Below are positions 32,258 to 43,008 of a DNA stretch of 64,000 nucleotides, one piece after another. Source of the stretch: Sacculina carcini (taxonomy: Eukaryota; Arthropoda; Thecostraca; Sacculinidae); NCBI GenBank assembly GCA_916048095.2, contig OU696594.1, positions 530,001-594,000 on the forward strand, given 5' to 3'. Made by a program: the position numbers and the translations under genes. The notes under the pieces were generated by a model. It saw only the letters and a program-made list of their open reading frames with translations, did no database searches and had not been told where the DNA came from. Positions within the stretch are counted from its first letter, which is position 1, and each line of letters opens with the position of its first letter.

Positions 32258-32451
32258 TTTTTACGGCTTTTGTCTTTTAGAATTATTTATTGAGTTCTAT
32301 TTCTTGACTTTCACATTCATTTTGTTCACTATCACACTTATTTATTTCATCATTCCATTCCTCATGTCCATCATTTTAGGGTGTTTGGGCTGTGAATAGA
32401 CTGGGGGTGCCGTATGGTCCCAGAGGCCGTTGCACCAAATAAACACAAATA

Positions 32452-32464
32452 ACGAACGAACGAA
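32452..32464 (+). repeat. (CGAA)n LINE tail
   Basis: AACGAACGAACGAA at the 3' end of the I-clade element. Confidence 0.8.
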
Positions 32465-32528
32465 CGTCGTGCTGAAAAATTCATAAAGTAAAATTCATAT
32501 TCAATCCATAAAATAAGCTGAATACAAA

Positions 32529-33290
32529 TTAAAAAGCAAAACATTTAACCTGAAATTCAGGTAGGTCTGTCGTAGGTCTTGCGTAGGTCTGTCCGAGGTT
32601 ATGTATCCGCTCTTCCCATATGTCGCTGTCGGGGTACAGCGTCGACAATTCATCGTTGACTTGTCCGATGTATTGTATCCACTCATTCCATATGTTGCTG
32701 TCGGGGTGCAGAGTCGACAATTTAGCGTTGACTAGTCGGATGTAATGTATCCACCATCTCCAAACTGTGACAGCATGGGCCAACGAGGTGGAGGCTTTGT
32801 CCAAAGCATTGCCCATAGCAGACGGTCGATGGTCTGTTTTAATGTTCACGTCATAATCCCCGAATCCATGGCTCGTTTTACCGTAAGATTGTTGCGACCT
32901 CATTTGATAATAGCGCCGAATTTGCACCACCACTTCATGTTTTAGTCTTTCCAAATTTTGACTAGCATTATTTAAACTGTCACCTATGTCCAAGAGGTCT
33001 TGCAATTGGACCTGCATATCTGATTCTGCACCTTGTCTAGTATAATTAAAACTGTCACCTATGTTCCAGAGTTCTTCCGATTGGTCTTGCATATTTGTTT
33101 TCAAAGTAGATTCGTCTTCATTAGAAAAACCTTGCTGGACTTTCTGCCAATGATTGTAGCTGCTGGAATAATATGCTTCCAAATCGATTAGAAATTTTGT
33201 CATTTTGTGTATTGTGACGTTCACATGATGCTCGAGTTGTTGAATCAAGTCGTTTGATTGTACATATGAGCTTCTTCCATCTCCGGCAAT
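32529..33290 (-). CDS. Unrecognised exon-like ORF, copy B (expanded)
   Basis: The same TTTTGATTTCAG acceptor precedes IAGDGRSSYVQSNDLIQQLE. The frame runs ~253 codons to a stop at 32,529. Relative to copy A it has two internal expansions. A second module (QVQLQDLLDIGDSLNNASQN) follows the first (NMQDQSEELWNIGDSFNYTR). The end has three W-x-x-x-I modules (WRWWIHYIRLVNAKLSTLHP, IWNEWIQYIGQVNDELSTLY, IWEERIHNLGQTYARP), where copy A has one. The frame stayed open through these changes, which argues for coding selection or recent origin. The right-hand (5' in gene) intron-like sequence is also shared. Function unknown. Confidence 0.5.
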   Translation of the reverse strand: MAGDGRSSYVQSNDLIQQLEHHVNVTIHKMTKFLIDLEAYYSSSYNHWQKVQQGFSNEDESTLKTNMQDQSEELWNIGDSFNYTRQGAESDMQVQLQDLLDIGDSLNNASQNLERLKHEVVVQIRRYYQMRSQQSYGKTSHGFGDYDVNIKTDHRPSAMGNALDKASTSLAHAVTVWRWWIHYIRLVNAKLSTLHPDSNIWNEWIQYIGQVNDELSTLYPDSDIWEERIHNLGQTYARPTTDLPEFQVKCFAF

Positions 33291-33417
33291 CTGAAATCAA
33301 AATTGGCAACATAATACAGGCGTTATAATGCTATACATCGTCCTAGTAAAGACATCAATGTAATTGCCGGAAGTTAGGCATTGATTTTCCGAACATAGAA
33401 AACGTAAATATATACTA

Positions 33418-33838
33418 CTAGCATTAAAACTCGCCCGTTGTGGGGAACAATTAATAAAAATCTTGCAAATTATAAAATAAATAAACCTTAATCAATTGAA
33501 AAGTCTAAATTTCATTATTTGTAATTTTATTTTGACTAAATATTTTCACTCAGCCCGCCTCATATTTAAACCCGCCCGACGAGCGGAATAATTCAAAACT
33601 CGAACACGATCTGTTCTGGATCTTGTAGTCAAATTCATTAGTTTTGTATATGAATTCATTCTATACGGTGAAATTGAAAATTTTATTTTCTATAGTTGCT
33701 GCCCGCGGGACATTTTTATTTCATAAAAATGAGACATCGCTTCGTTTGCGTTTGAAGCCCCTGATCTATACCATTGAGCAAGCGCATTTATGTCACCTCA
33801 TATCCAAGCATACATACACACAGACCGACAGATAACTT
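33418..33838 (-). mobile_element. Helitron-like non-autonomous element
   Basis: CTAG at 33,418-33,421 ends the minus-strand element after the box; second box near 33,575. Head CTGTCGGTCTGTGTGTATG at ~33,825. Very similar to 24,851-25,285 and placed the same way beside exon copy B. Confidence 0.5.
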
Positions 33839-33858
33839 CTTTTATATATACATAAAAG

Positions 33859-33860
<2 letters not shown>

Positions 33861-33951
<91 letters not shown>

Positions 33952-33960
33952 TGTATATAT
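33861..33960. repeat. (TA)n microsatellite
   Basis: About 90 bp of nearly pure TA. Confidence 0.95.
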
Positions 33961-33963
33961 ATT

Positions 33964-35000
33964 TGAGCCCGCCCGTCGTGCTGAAAAATTCATATTCAAT
34001 ATTATTCATATTATTCATAATATTATGAATATTATGAATATTATATATAATAATATATATAATAATATAATAATAATATATATAATAATATATATAATAA
34101 TATAATAATAATATATAATAATAATAATAATAAATAATAATAATAATATATATATAATAATAATATATATAATAAATATATATAATAAATATATATAATA
34201 ATATTATATACATAATATTATTCATATTATTCATATTCAATATTATTCATATTATTCATATTCAATATTATTCATATTATTTCAAAGTAAAATTCATATT
34301 CAATCCATAAAATAAGCCGAATACAAATAAAAAAGCTAAACATTTAACCTGTATATACGTTCACCAATAAACAACTCTAAATCTGAATATTTTTATTTTA
34401 AATTTGATAAAATAGTATCCCTCAATCGGCCTCATATTTGAGCCTGCCCGTCGCTCGGAATAATTCAGATCACAAACACCTAACAAACAATGAAAATTCT
34501 AGCATGGAAGCCCGCCCGTAGTGCGGAACAATTAATACTATTGAATTTGTATTCAATTCATAAGAGAAATGGAATATGAATTAAAAGAGAAAAGAGTAAA
34601 CCCATTAAAAGTATAAATTTCCATATTTTCATATTTATTTTGACAAAATAGTTTGCTTAAACTGCCTCATATTCAAACCTGCCCGTCGTGCTGAATAATT
34701 CAGAACTCAGACACAAAATGAAAAATGACTAATCGTTTTTATCATAATTTTTTCAAAATATATTTATAACTTAACGTCATCATCTAGCATTGAAACCCGC
34801 CCGTTGTGCAGAAAAATATATAAAGTAAAATAAATATTGTATTAAGAAAAAACGATTAGAAATTTAAAAAAGTAAAAGTAAGCCCATAAAAACTCTTAAC
34901 CAATAGAAAAGTATAATATGAATGTTTTTATTTTAGATGTAGCAAAATATTTATCCTGGAACACACTCGTATTTAAACCCGCGCGTCGTGTGGAACAATA
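33964..35000 (-). repeat. Box satellite units, minus orientation
   Basis: GC-rich boxes at ~33,967, 34,441, 34,511, 34,680, 34,797 and 34,978 in AT-rich DNA. Two of them (34,500 and 34,785) are followed on the minus strand by AATGCTAG-like ends. A (TAA)n/(TATAA)n tract fills 34,015-34,275. Confidence 0.65.
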
Positions 35001-35344
35001 TAAAAATATAATGAATTAAAAAGCAAAAAAATTATCCGATAGAAAAATATAAATTTGTAAACTATATTAAAAAATATAAATTTGTAAATTTGTAAATTTG
35101 TAAATTTGTAAACATGTATTGTTTTAATTATTGACAACAACAAAAACAACAACAACAACATGTACTTGTTATAGCGCACCGAAGGGCTCGGGCGCGACAC
35201 GATTTTAACAGTTGGGAACACGGAACAACAACAACAACAACAACGTGTATTTGCTATAGCGCCGGTAAAACACAAGCGCGACAAACGGAAAACATCAATT
35301 GAGATAAAACGACAATTGTAAAGTATATGGGAGAAAAGAGCAGG
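35000..35344. other. LINE/SINE-like tails with (CAA)n, no gene
   Basis: Two copies of (ACA)n followed by RTGTAYTTGYTATAGCGC are at 35,143-35,177 and 35,225-35,262. They look like inverted 3' ends of (GTT)n-tailed elements. Confidence 0.4.
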
Positions 35345-35745
35345 TGAAAGAGAGAGAAGTTGTCATAAGGAACACAGCGGCCCGCTCCAACGCTGTATTA
35401 GTAACGAGAATATCGGATAAGTTACAAGACCTGTAAATAGGAAACGTAAACACCCAGCGATTAATAATAACGAATTGAGTTTATGAATAGAAATAGAATG
35501 GGAACATACAATATCGAACTAATTGAACAGCATACAACCTGGACAACCAACACATACCATTGTACAATAACTACACATCACGTAACATGCTCGCAACGTT
35601 TGGATCCGTTTCATAAAGACAATCTTGCCAAATTACGCCAAGACTGAAACGCCAAACTCTTGTCTCACAATTACTCCCCCTTGGAAAAATCAGCGAAACG
35701 CCGGTTGCGCTGAATACGCCTGCCGTATCGGGAAATTGTCGGTAA
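35345..35745 (+). mobile_element. Ty3/Gypsy PR-RT linker segment, inverted relative to pol
   Basis: About 390 bp (CATAAGGAACACAGCGGCCC to ATACGCCTGCCGTATCGGGA). It is the reverse of 38,310-38,695 and the same as 44,935-45,370. It runs into the 3' end of the minus-strand pol frame, creating an artificial C-terminus for it. Confidence 0.75.
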
Positions 35746-38430
35746 GAACCGCAATGGGTCCGAACCTTGTAACTCTGCCTCATCTGGTGGTCCACAGGGT
35801 ACTCCAGTGTTCACTGCCGTAGCAGCTTCACTGGAAGCGTGTCTCGAGACGTCTTCAGTAGCAAGTCTCTTGCAACGGTCATGATGTACGCAATCCACGG
35901 GTTTTTCAGGTCGATTCGGTTCGATAAATATGTTTGCTCCATTGGTATCTACCACACTGTGAGGCCCGGAGTACATGGGATCTAACCCGGATCTAGTCTC
36001 GTTTCGCAGCATAACCTTGTCCCCTGTTCTTACCCTATGCTCTGCAGGTTCGACTTTCCCACGATCATGGTACTACTTGTATCTCTGACGAGCTAGATCA
36101 GTCCTCTTTTCTACACCCGTTTGAATGATGATGTGATTTGCCTTGGTTTCCGCGATGACATCGTCGGGATAAATCTCGGAACGCAGATTTTCCACATCAA
36201 CCGTCTTATTCGTCCGCAACTCCGTACCATACATATCGAGAGCGGGCGTGTTTCCCGTGCTGCGATTGACTGCGTTGTTGATATGAAAAACCGCTTCACG
36301 TACCACTTCAGGCCATGCTTCTGTACCTTTGTCTTGTTCGTCCAGCAAGCATCTGATGGTCTGTTTTGCAATTTGCACCGACCGTTCTGCTTGTCCGTCG
36401 GCCTGAGGATGGTAAGTACTCGAATGTCTTTTCTGTATTCCTAGTTCCGCACAATGCAATCGGACGACTCCGCCATCAACATTCCTGCCTTGATCAGACA
36501 CCAGCACTCTTGGTGCACCATGGCGGTAGATCCACTCGTTCCTGAACGCCGTGACCACTGAAGTAGCAGTTTGGTCTGCCATCGGTATCAGTTCCACAAA
36601 CTTGGCGAAAAGGTCAACTACTACAAGTAAATATCGGTACCCATTAGCACTCCACGGCATGGTAGCAATATCCATGGCGACGGCTTGACGCGAACCTCTG
36701 GCTCCATAATCGGGTATTTGCATCCTGATCCTATTTTGGTATGATCGTTTCTGCCGCGCACATACATCACATTGGCTACCAACTTCCTTCACTGTTTTCT
36801 CCATACCCATCCAGTACAGATCACGCTTGAGCGCCAATAAAGTCTTCTCGACTCCAAAGTGGCCCTGACTGTGGTATTCCCTAGTCAGTGATGTTTTCAG
36901 CTGTTCTGGAACAACGATTCGATTTCCTTTCATTAATACATCATTGCGAACGTGAATACCGTCACAGCGTCGAAAACAACCGTCGCGTATCGCACCGTTC
37001 GATGATAGCTGTGTTTTGGCGCTGATGATACTTTGGTCTTGCAGTTGACCCCGCTTAATGCGATCAAAGGGAGTCTCTTCCGTCAGATATATATGTAGGT
37101 CCATATGCTCCTCATTGTCATTGACATTGACATCTACCGATGATGGAATACGACTCAGAAAGTCTGCCACTTGATTATCAGATCCTTGTCGATACAATAT
37201 CTCATAATCCTGAACCATTTCGAGCTCTAATAACCCTCGTGCAAATTTGCCCCTTGGATCTTTCTTCTGCTTCATCCACACAAGTGGGTTGTGGTCCGAA
37301 ATGAAATAAACCTTCTTTGCAGCCTGAAAGTATTCCCACCATTTGCGCAAAGCCGCAATAAGTGCCCAGGCTTCCAGTTCTCCAGCTGCATAATTACGCT
37401 GGGCCGAAGTTAACCCAGAACAGAAAAAAGAGATTGGTTGTAGTTCACCCCTTCCATTCTTCTGAGCCAACATGCCCCCCACTCCGCTAGTACTGGCGTC
37501 AACGCAAACGACAAACGGCTCCTTCCAATCCGGATACCGAAGCACTGGACAAGTCACAATCGCCGTCTTGATTTGGTCAAAACTGGCCTGGCAGTCGTCA
37601 TCCCAACACCACGAACTCCGCTTCTTTGTGAGACCGTAAAGTGGTGCGCATATTCCGTAACCGTAAAGTGGTGCGCATGATTTCAACGGTCGGCAACCAC
37701 TGGGTGATAGCTCATGCCCCACGAATTCTCCTTTAGTATAACCAAAACGACATTTATCGTGGCGAAGCTGCAAATTTGCTTTTTGATATGCCTCCAAGGT
37801 GGAATCAACGTGTCGCAAATGATCCTCAAACGTCGCGGAAAAAACACAGGTATCATCGACATACGCCGCTGCATTCTGTTGATCTTTCAAAATCTCATCC
37901 ATCACACGCTGATACGTGCATTGGCTATTACATAAGCCAAAAACCAAAACATTCATCTCATACTGCCCTCCCGGAACTACGAATGACGTCTTCTGCTTGT
38001 CGCATTCCCTGATCGGAATGGACCAATATGCACTAGCTCCATCGAGGAAGGTGAAAAATTGGCTGCCCCCCAACTTGTCTATAATTCTTCGCCAATCAAC
38101 CGCCGTATATGCGTCTTTCTTAGTGGCGGTGTTGAGGTCTCTATAGTCAACGACGTAACGGTATGACCCATCTATTTTTCTTACGAGAAGGACGCGGCTG
38201 CCCCAGGGGGACGAGGAAGGGCGGCAAATCCCATTACTCAACATCTCTTTGATCTGCTTGTTTACCTCCGCCTCCACTTGGGGATTTATACGATACGGTT
38301 GGCGTTTTACCGGCAACTTCCCGATACGGTAGGCGTATTCAGCGCAACCGGCGCTTCGCTGATTTTTCCAAGGGGGAGTAATTGTGAGACAAGAGTTTGG
38401 CGTTTCAGTCTTGGCGTAATTTGGCAACAT
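35671..38430 (-). pseudogene. Ty3/Gypsy pol: reverse transcriptase-RNase H-integrase, broken
   Basis: ATG at 38,430. RT: QPYRINPQVEAEVNKQIKEM, SSSPWGSRVLLVRK, YRYVVDYRDLN and AAYVDDTCVF (catalytic). RNase H: FVVCVDASTSGVGGMLAQ and YFISDHNPLVW. Integrase: YHSQGHFGVEKT...CDVCARQK (HHCC zinc), then MDIATMPW, LVSDQGRN and QADGQAERS (D,D,E). Breaks: ~30-35 residues normally joining RT and RNase H (the FLGLxxYYRRFI region) are deleted at about 37,630-37,680, leaving a duplicated GTAAAGTGGTGCGCAT. A TAG at 36,073-36,075 splits the frame, which otherwise continues to 35,671, where the last ~25 residues come from an inverted segment. LTRs were not identified. Confidence 0.9.
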
Positions 38431-38706
38431 TGTCTTTATGAAACGGATCCAAACGTTGCGAGCATGTTACGTGATGTGTAGTTATTGTGCAACGGTATGT
38501 GTTTGTTGTCCAAGTTGTATGCTGTTCAATTAGTTCGATATTGTATGTTCACATTCTATTTCTATTCATGAACTCAATTCGTTATTGTTAATCGCTGGGT
38601 GTTTACGTTTCCTATTTACAGGTCTTGTAACTTATCCGATACTCTCGTTACTAATACAGCGTTGGAGCGGGCCGCTGTGTTCCTTATGACATAATATCGG
38701 ATACTT

Positions 38707-39027
38707 TCATAACACATTTATTAAACGGTTTTTCTGAACACATGACAAATGTGGATTTATCATGGCCTCGTAGTCTAGCATAGTCGTCTGCCCCATCACG
38801 GCCATTACTGCGGTGCGCCTGCTTCTGTCTCCTCCTCGTACCATAGCTTCAGTTTCTATCCATTTGTTACCCAAACGTACCTGACCAGTTGTCCAGTCAA
38901 ACTCAACAGATTTAAACTTCGAAAGGAAGTCACGTCCCATCAATATGATTGCATCTCTGGCTGCAATCACCGTCGTATCGTGGTGCATCTGTTGGCCCAC
39001 GCCCGCATCAACGTCTACTGACACCAC
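38707..39027 (-). pseudogene. Ty3/Gypsy aspartic protease, C-terminal part
   Basis: Same strand and frame as pol, 277 bp upstream. VSVDVDAGVGQQMHHDTTVI, IILMGRDFLSKFKSVEFD and RLGNKWIETEAMV form the second half of a retropepsin, including the I-x-L-x-G-R-D flap-to-core motif. The catalytic DSG part is missing here but is present in the inverted copy at 39,040-39,618. Stops separate it from the RT. Confidence 0.75.
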
Positions 39028-39039
39028 TCCACACGTCGA

Positions 39040-39618
39040 GTGGAATTTGTCACTCTCTCATGTCATGAATTAGAGCAGCCTCGATCCCCCTGGTGGTGCG
39101 GTACACGCAGGTCAATAGATATCGATGGTGGTACACGAGGCCTAGCAGTCCACGTCGGGGTCACCACCACAATTGGTGACCCCGACGTGAAGAGCGGAAA
39201 AAAGTCTGACTTAGCCTCAATTCGAATTTGCTTCAGTGGGCAGTCACGGATAGCCATGCTGGATTCCGGAGCTTCGGCGTCGGTACTGGACCAGACCTCA
39301 GCTTCTCAATTGGGTTTGACTGAGTCTCTAGTGAGAGTGGACACACAGCCGTCAACGCTCAGAGGAGTCGGCAGAGATGTACAGGTATGTGGAGTGGTGT
39401 CAGTAGACGTTGATGCGGGCGTGGGCGAACAGATGCACCACGATATGACGGTGATTGCAGCCAGAGATGCAATCATATTGATGGGACGTGACTTCCTTTC
39501 GAAGTTTAAATCTGTTGAGTTTGACTGGACAACTGGTCAGGTACGTTTGGGTAACACATGGGTGGAAACTGAAGCTATGGTGCGAGGAGGAGACAGAAGC
39601 AGGCGCACCGTCTACTGA
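39040..39618 (+). pseudogene. Ty3/Gypsy aspartic protease, inverted copy with active site
   Basis: Plus strand: IRICFSGQSRIAMLDSGASA with the D-S-G-A catalytic motif, SVLDQTSASQLGLTESLV, then VSVDVDAGVGEQMHHDMTVI, IILMGRDFLSKFK and RSRRTVY to a stop at 39,616. Its second half is an inverted duplicate of 38,795-39,012. The N-terminal part includes a Cys/Trp segment of uncertain origin. A ~78-bp direct repeat (39,011-39,090 and 39,611-39,690) brackets it. Confidence 0.72.
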
Positions 39619-39690
39619 CACCACTCCACACGTCGAGTGAAATTTGTCACTCTCTCATGTCATGAATTGGAGCAGCCTCGATCCACCTGG

Positions 39691-42251
39691 CCACAGTGTA
39701 CGTACGCAAAGGCTTTTCAGCAACGAGAATTACAGCGCACGACTGCACTTGTCATGAAGTTATGCTGCTGCGTGTCAACACCGCCTTGATGAATTTTTAC
39801 ATCTTTGGAGCCTACCGAAATCCAGACAGTAACGACTCTATCTACGAATGTCTCTTGTCAGCCATGTCAACAATTCAGGAGAAGGACACCAAGTCAGCAT
39901 TTTTATTTGTGGGAGACATGAACGCCCATCACCGTGAGTGGCTCTTGTCGACATCTCCTACAGACGCTCATGGTAGAGCAGCATATGATTTCTGCAACAT
40001 TTCTGGCTGCTCCCAAATGGTGTCCGGTTCCACACATCAAGCGGGAAACTGTTTGGACTTGGTTATGACAGACGTCTCAGATATCGTGAGTGTAAACGTG
40101 GAAGCTCCAATAGGAAGTTCAGATCACTCGTCGCTGTCCGTGAAGTTGACATTGAGACAGAAGGTTTCTCCTTACACGATTTCAAGGCTAGTGAACATGA
40201 AGAACAATGTTGACTGGGTGAAGGTGAATGATGAATTGAAAGCAATTAAAGTTTCAAATCTGCAGCAGAAGGAATGCCCCATCGATGCATTGAACAAATA
40301 CATTACCGATGTCATCTCAAGGAGAGTGCCTACTAAAAAACTACGTTTTCGCTCTGATGACAAAGCCTGGTTCACCAACGAATGTCGCAGCGCACGTGAA
40401 TCCAAGCAGGAGGCTTACCACAAGTGGCTTCAATCACGCTCAGCCGATTCATGGAATGTTTACACTGAGGCCAGACGGCATGCTGAGCATGTGTATTCAG
40501 AAGCGGAAACACGTCACTCAAAGAAACTTGCTGAAAAGCTAACATCTGCCAATGACGCCCACAAATGGTGGTAAACGTTGAAATCGTCAGTGTTTGGACA
40601 TGGCCTGTCTGTCCCTCCTTTATTTTCAGCGAACGGTGAGCTCAAAAGCAACCCAACAGAGGAGGCAGAGTTGCTTATGGATTACTTCAATACCAAGCAA
40701 TGTCAAGGGTCCATTCCGTGTGACGATTCATCTGTCCTCGCCCCGAAAATCAAAGGCATTGTCTTCCGATCAAAAGAAGTGGCGAATCTCATGAAAGACC
40801 TTGATGCCCACGGAGGAACAGACCCTCTGAATAAGTTTCCGCTATTTTTCAAGAACACGGCAGATACTCTAGCTCCGAAGCTCAGTGCTCTTTTCAGGCG
40901 CTTGATGAAGACTGGTTCGTTTCCATCATGTTGGCGGGTTGCGAATATCACGCCCATACCAAAAGGAACTAATTCAGCTGATGTTGCAAACTACCGGCCG
41001 ATATCAATTACACCGATTCTGTCCAAAATATTCGAGCACTTGATATCTTCAGGACTGTCCAAGTACCTGGAGAGCAACAATCTGCTGTCGGAAAACCAAT
41101 TTGCATACCGCAAAAAACTCAGCACGACTGACGCTCTTCTTACCATCACGCATGAGCTCCAGCAAGTGCTAGACAAAGGCAGTAAAGCCTGGATTGTGCA
41201 GTTGGATTTCTCGGCAGCATTTGACCGTGTGAGCCAGCAGGGCTTGTTGCAAAAACTGAGAAACATTGGAGTCGGCGGCCGCTTGCTAAGTGTTTTGCAT
41301 CAATTTCGCTCCAATCGCGTACAACGTGTTGCCATCGATGGAGCATACAGTGGCTGGCAGAGCATTGTGTCCGGTGTCCCACAGGGAAGTGTGTTGGGTC
41401 CTATTTTGTTCGACATTTACACCGCTGACCTGCACACACCCACACGCAGCCCTGTATATGGATATGCTGATGATATCAACTTGATGGCTGTAATTTCATC
41501 TCCTTCGGACAGACCACAGGTGCGTCAAACGGTCAACGACGATCTCAGCAGCGTCCTGAAGTGGTTTGGGAGGTGGAATATGATGCTGAACACTTCGAAA
41601 TCTAAATGCTTGTTGGTTTCTAAGTCACGTACCGTTCAGCCTTCACATGGAGCTATCCTCATAAATGACGCCCAACTCAGCGTGTGTGATGAGCTCAAAC
41701 TATTGGGAGTACATGTAGACTCAAAGCTGACGTTTGAGAGTCACATTCGGAAGCTAGTTTGTTCGGCATCGCGGAAACTGGGAATTATAAGAAAGGCATA
41801 TCGGATGTTCGGTAGCAGCACAATCTCAAAAAGTTGTTTTCGCTGTTTCATTTTGCCAATTCTGGAGTCCTGCGCCCCCGTGTGGTCTTCTGCTGCGGAT
41901 TGTCACCTCAATCTCATCAACAGAGTTGTTAGAACTTGAAAGAACCTCTGTGGTGACTTGGTTCTTGGTGATCTTTGCCATCGCCGTAAGGTCAGCAGCG
42001 TGTGCATGCTGTACAAGATCAAGCACAACGACCATCATCCGATGAGCAAGTCAATTCCTGATGATTTCGTGGCAGTAAGAAGCACACGGTTTACATCCAA
42101 ACAGGCATTCCCAGTGCATGGCTCCAATTCGTTGTCGTACAAAACAATTCCAACGTTGCTTTCTTCCGGCCACTGTGTCTACTTGGAACACGTTGAAGGA
42201 GGAGGCATTCTCGCAGAACAATTTGAAGAAATTCAAGGCCAAAGTAAATGA
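39691..42251 (+). pseudogene. LINE ORF2, 5'-truncated endonuclease-RT with two stops
   Basis: Coding begins at the truncation point with VYVRKGFSATRITAHDCTCH, so the first ~80 residues of the APE domain are absent. It retains FGAYRNPDSNDS, FVGDMNAHHREWL and SSDHSSLSV. The RT has VANYRPISITPILSKIFEHL, NQFAYRKKLSTTDALL, QLDFSAAFDRVSQQGL, SGVPQGSVLGPILFD and YGYADDINLM. LGVHVDSKLTFESHI and a C-terminal FPVHGSNSLSYKTIPTLLSS follow. In-frame stops: TAA 40,572 and TGA 41,937; the frame is otherwise continuous to 42,249. It differs from the other LINEs here and lacks RNase H. Its 5' end abuts the Gypsy-derived direct repeat. Confidence 0.9.
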
Positions 42252-42445
42252 AATGCTACTGAAAGAGCGGAGTTGACTGTTGAGTCTTATTAATTATATA
42301 TTTCTTCATATTTATTGTTATTTATTCATGCTTATTGTTATTTATTTTCTATTTATTTATATTTATTCTTATTTTACTCTCTATTTATTACTATTTATTG
42401 TTGGTTGTCGATATTTATTAAATTACACTTTTACTCAGTGTTGGC

Positions 42446-42590
42446 TGTTGTTGTTTATTGGATCATATTTATTGTCGTTGCTGTTTATTGAATCATATTT
42501 ATTGTTGTTGCTGTTTATTGAATCATATTTATTGTTGTTGCTGTTTATTGAATCATATTTATTGTTGTTGTTTATTGAATCATATTTTGG
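42446..42590. repeat. 30-bp minisatellite
   Basis: About 4.5 copies of a unit like CTGTTTATTGAATCATATTT plus ATTGTTGTTG, in the AT-rich tail beyond the LINE. Confidence 0.85.
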
Positions 42591-42692
42591 GCGCTTCCGG
42601 TACATGGGGCCACCTTAGGGTGGTAATAGTGCTTGCACTCTTCCCATGCTACTGGATTTGCCTGTAATTAATAATAATAATAATAATAATAT
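42588..42692 (+). mobile_element. LINE 3' tail module with (AAT)n, copy 1
   Basis: GGGCGCTTCCGGTACATGGG through GATTTGCCTGTAATTAATAA, ending in (TAA)n. Repeated almost exactly at 44,831-44,932. Confidence 0.75.
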
Positions 42693-43008
42693 TGGTTTTG
42701 TTGTTTATTGAATCATATTTATTTGTGTTGTTGTTAATTATTTAATCATATTTATATTTATTGTTGGATGTTTCTTATTGAATCATATTTATATTTATTG
42801 TTGGATGTTTCTTATTGGATCATATTTATTGTTCTTGATTGTTATTTATTACTTATTTATTAATATATATTCTTATTTATTGATGGCTGTTATTTACAGA
42901 ATCACATATTTATTGTTGATTGTTATTATTTATTGAGGAACGTGGGCGGAGTGACATTATGGATTGTTATCGGATGATGGTTTATTATTTATTGTTATTT
43001 ATTTATTA
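42692..43008. other. AT-rich minisatellite-like sequence, no gene
   Basis: Degenerate TTATTGAATCATATTTAT repeats; it contains the A/T insertion site of the following Helitron-like element. Confidence 0.5.

Larger units (their letters stand above)
26112..32464 (+). mobile_element. I-clade non-LTR retrotransposon, full length but mutated
   Basis: The 5' end starts with a hairpin (CCCCTGCGGTAGGGG), then GTCGTAAAAGGCGAC, another short stem-loop. Two ORFs follow, then a (CGAA)n tail at 32,452-32,464. CGTC flanks both sides (26,108-26,111 and 32,465-32,468). Joining the flanks gives GCCCGCCCGTCGTGCTGAA, which exists uninterrupted at 33,967-33,985. So it is inserted inside a satellite box. Element GC content is far above its surroundings. 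Confidence 0.85.

Noticed and set aside
34015-34275. Origin-like AT-rich element
   Set aside because: It is plain (TAA)n/(TATAA)n low-complexity sequence without conserved motifs.
35345-35745. LTR of the Gypsy element
   Set aside because: In the copies at 38.3-38.8 and 44.9 kb this segment lies between protease and RT, so it is internal.
35345-38700. DIRS-type element, because of inverted flanking segments
   Set aside because: The pol carries a DDE integrase with HHCC zinc motif, not a tyrosine recombinase. The inverted pieces are internal linker sequence, not terminal repeats.
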